From an uncultured Clostridia bacterium (GTDB taxonomy: Bacteria > Bacillota > Clostridia > HGM11514), in the NCBI GenBank assembly GCA_902478725.1, contig CABSMD010000002.1:1-42555 (forward strand): DNA of 42,555 bases, given 5' to 3'. A model generated the notes under the pieces. The model did no database searches. It was not told where the DNA came from and saw only the letters and a list, made by a program, of their open reading frames with translations. Of the stretch, positions 41,569-42,555 are shown one piece after another (positions within the stretch are counted from its first letter, which is position 1; every line of letters begins with the position of its first letter). The translations under genes were made by a program, and so were the position numbers.

Positions 41569-42414
41569 ATGAAAATAATAACCAACGCTCTTATTGAAAG
41601 CTTTCAAAGATACTTGGTCAGTGAGGAGAAATCATCGGCAACATTGGAAAAGTATTCCCGTGACATTAAGGTGTTTTCGGCTTGGCTCGGAGGGAGGGAG
41701 TTGGACAAGGAGCTTGTCTTATGTTATAAGCAGCATTTAACGAAAAAGTATTCTCCTGCAAGCGTCAATTCAACGCTATCATCCATCAATAGCTTTTTCA
41801 CTTACACGGGATGGTTTGATCTCAAGGTGAAAACGCTAAAAATGCAAAGAAGGTTATTTTGTCCATCAGAAAAGGAATTGACGAAGGAAGAATATAAAAG
41901 GTTGTTGGATGCAGCACGGCAAAAGGGGAACAAACGGTTGTATTACATCATGCAGACGATTTGTGCCACCGGCATTCGAATATCGGAACTGAAATTTATA
42001 AATACAGAAGCTGTGCGGTGTGGTCGGGCCACGATAAACTGTAAAGGTAAATGGCGCGTTGTCATTTTACCAAAGGCATTGTGCGATCTGTTGAAGGGAT
42101 ATAGCAAGGAACAGCACATAACAAACGGCTGTTTGTTTATAACGAAAAATAGCAGGCCGGTTGACCGCAGCAATATCTGGGTGGATATGAAAAAGCTGTG
42201 TGAATCCGCAGGTGTCCCTGAATCAAAGGTTTTTCCGCATAATCTTCGCCACTTATTTGCCAGAACTTATTACTCTTTACAGAAGGATATTGTAAGGCTC
42301 GCCGATATACTCGGACACAGCAGTGTGAACACTACCCGTATTTATACAGTAGAAAGCGGCGAGGTGCACAGACAACAGATACAAAGGCTTGGGCTTGTAT
42401 CTGTCAGAGTATAA
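41569..42414 (+). CDS. Tyrosine recombinase/integrase (XerC/D-like)
   Basis: This 281-residue site-specific recombinase carries an N-terminal SAM-like core-binding domain (about 1-95; SATLEKYSRDIKVFSAWLGG, YSPASVNSTLSSINSFFTYT) and a catalytic domain with the family residues: Arg in ATGIRISELKF, a Lys in NCKGKWRVVIL, His-x-x-Arg in HNLRHLFARTYY, His in LGHSSVNTTRIY and the nucleophile Tyr in that motif's end. The ORF is complete. The start is ATG 41569 with AAAGGAG upstream. Base composition is visibly more AT-rich than the rest of the window, which suggests transfer. No partner excisionase or attachment sites are seen, and the contig ends 141 bases later. It may belong to a mobile element or a phase-variation locus cut by the assembly end. 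Confidence 0.93.
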   Translation: MKIITNALIESFQRYLVSEEKSSATLEKYSRDIKVFSAWLGGRELDKELVLCYKQHLTKKYSPASVNSTLSSINSFFTYTGWFDLKVKTLKMQRRLFCPSEKELTKEEYKRLLDAARQKGNKRLYYIMQTICATGIRISELKFINTEAVRCGRATINCKGKWRVVILPKALCDLLKGYSKEQHITNGCLFITKNSRPVDRSNIWVDMKKLCESAGVPESKVFPHNLRHLFARTYYSLQKDIVRLADILGHSSVNTTRIYTVESGEVHRQQIQRLGLVSVRV

Positions 42415-42417
42415 AAA

Positions 42418-42443
42418 AACAACATAATCTGCATTATGTTGTT
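42418..42443 (-). terminator. Hairpin with its T run on the minus strand
   Basis: AACAACATAAT and ATTATGTTGTT form an 11-base perfect stem with a CTGC loop. On the minus strand GTTTTTTT follows, so it should terminate a gene transcribed from beyond the contig end. On the plus strand the tail is weak. The region 42444-42515 otherwise holds nothing recognisable. Confidence 0.7.
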
Positions 42444-42515
42444 AAAAATTAAAATATAAGTACATATCCCTTTTAGAATCTATTTTATTTATAGCACTAA
42501 GTATGTGCCTTGTCA

Positions 42516-42555
42516 CTGTCTCTTATACACATCTGACGCTGCCGACGAAGAGGAT
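42516..42555. other. Nextera adapter and partial i5 index (not genomic)
   Basis: From 42516 the sequence reads CTGTCTCTTATACACATCT and then GACGCTGCCGACGA, the reverse complement of the Illumina Nextera transposase read-1 adapter. The last seven bases AGAGGAT fit the start of the reverse complement of index 503 (TATCCTCT). This stretch is library contamination at the contig end. Confidence 0.98.

Noticed and set aside
1..42515. CRISPR array or prophage
   Set aside because: No direct repeats with regular unique spacers were seen, and no phage structural or lysis genes.

Overview
The window looks like a draft contig from a spore-forming, low-to-mid GC Gram-positive of class Clostridia, probably a gut or anaerobic-digester Oscillospiraceae-like organism. 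The reasons are sigma-H and SpoIIP, a CIRCE-type HrcA operator, S-layer-homology (SLH) anchoring, strong AGGAGG-type ribosome sites with several TTG starts, and consensus sigma-A promoters. The species cannot be named from the sequence alone. The last 40 bases are not genomic: they are a Nextera transposase adapter followed by part of an i5 index, so the right edge is an assembly end.

Left part (1-11.4 kb), mostly housekeeping: an AraC regulator; a small zinc-ribbon protein; tRNA-Gly(CCC) with a tRNA-like remnant beside it; sigH behind a perfect TTGACA-17-TATAAT promoter; a copper ATPase fused in frame to a CopZ-like domain that has its own ribosome site; a TfoX C-terminal-domain protein; a secreted carbohydrate-binding-like protein; spoIIP; a Nudix hydrolase coupled to a VanW/G5 wall protein; and a ThuA-like protein.

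Middle part (11.4-20.2 kb): a secreted right-handed beta-helix protein with a C-terminal stalk domain; a C39/BtrH-like cysteine-protease-fold protein; a YgjV-like membrane protein overlapping a zinc-ribbon/DUF2007-like protein; a divergent EamA transporter and AraC regulator; and htpG under a perfect CIRCE element.

Right part (20.3-41.3 kb) reads as a carbohydrate-processing island of an unusual kind. It has two tandem secreted proteins with nearly identical N-terminal modules, the second a 2013-residue SLH-anchored beta-helix protein; a solute-binding lipoprotein with no permeases beside it; an overlapping pair of FAD-type proteins, one tailed with HEAT-like repeats; a second beta-helix/stalk protein; a cytoplasmic sialate-O-acetylesterase-like enzyme; and a convergent operon encoding an arabinose/fucose-isomerase-like protein and an 806-residue protein of no recognised family. 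A divergent AraC regulator shares overlapping promoters with that operon. The parts suggest surface capture and cutting of an acetylated glycan, import of fragments, and cytoplasmic redox/isomerase processing. The substrate is unknown. No sugar kinase, classical glycoside hydrolase or permease is present in the window.

The far right end (41.3-42.5 kb) is visibly more AT-rich and carries a tyrosine recombinase, probably acquired horizontally. No CRISPR array, rRNA or prophage was seen.
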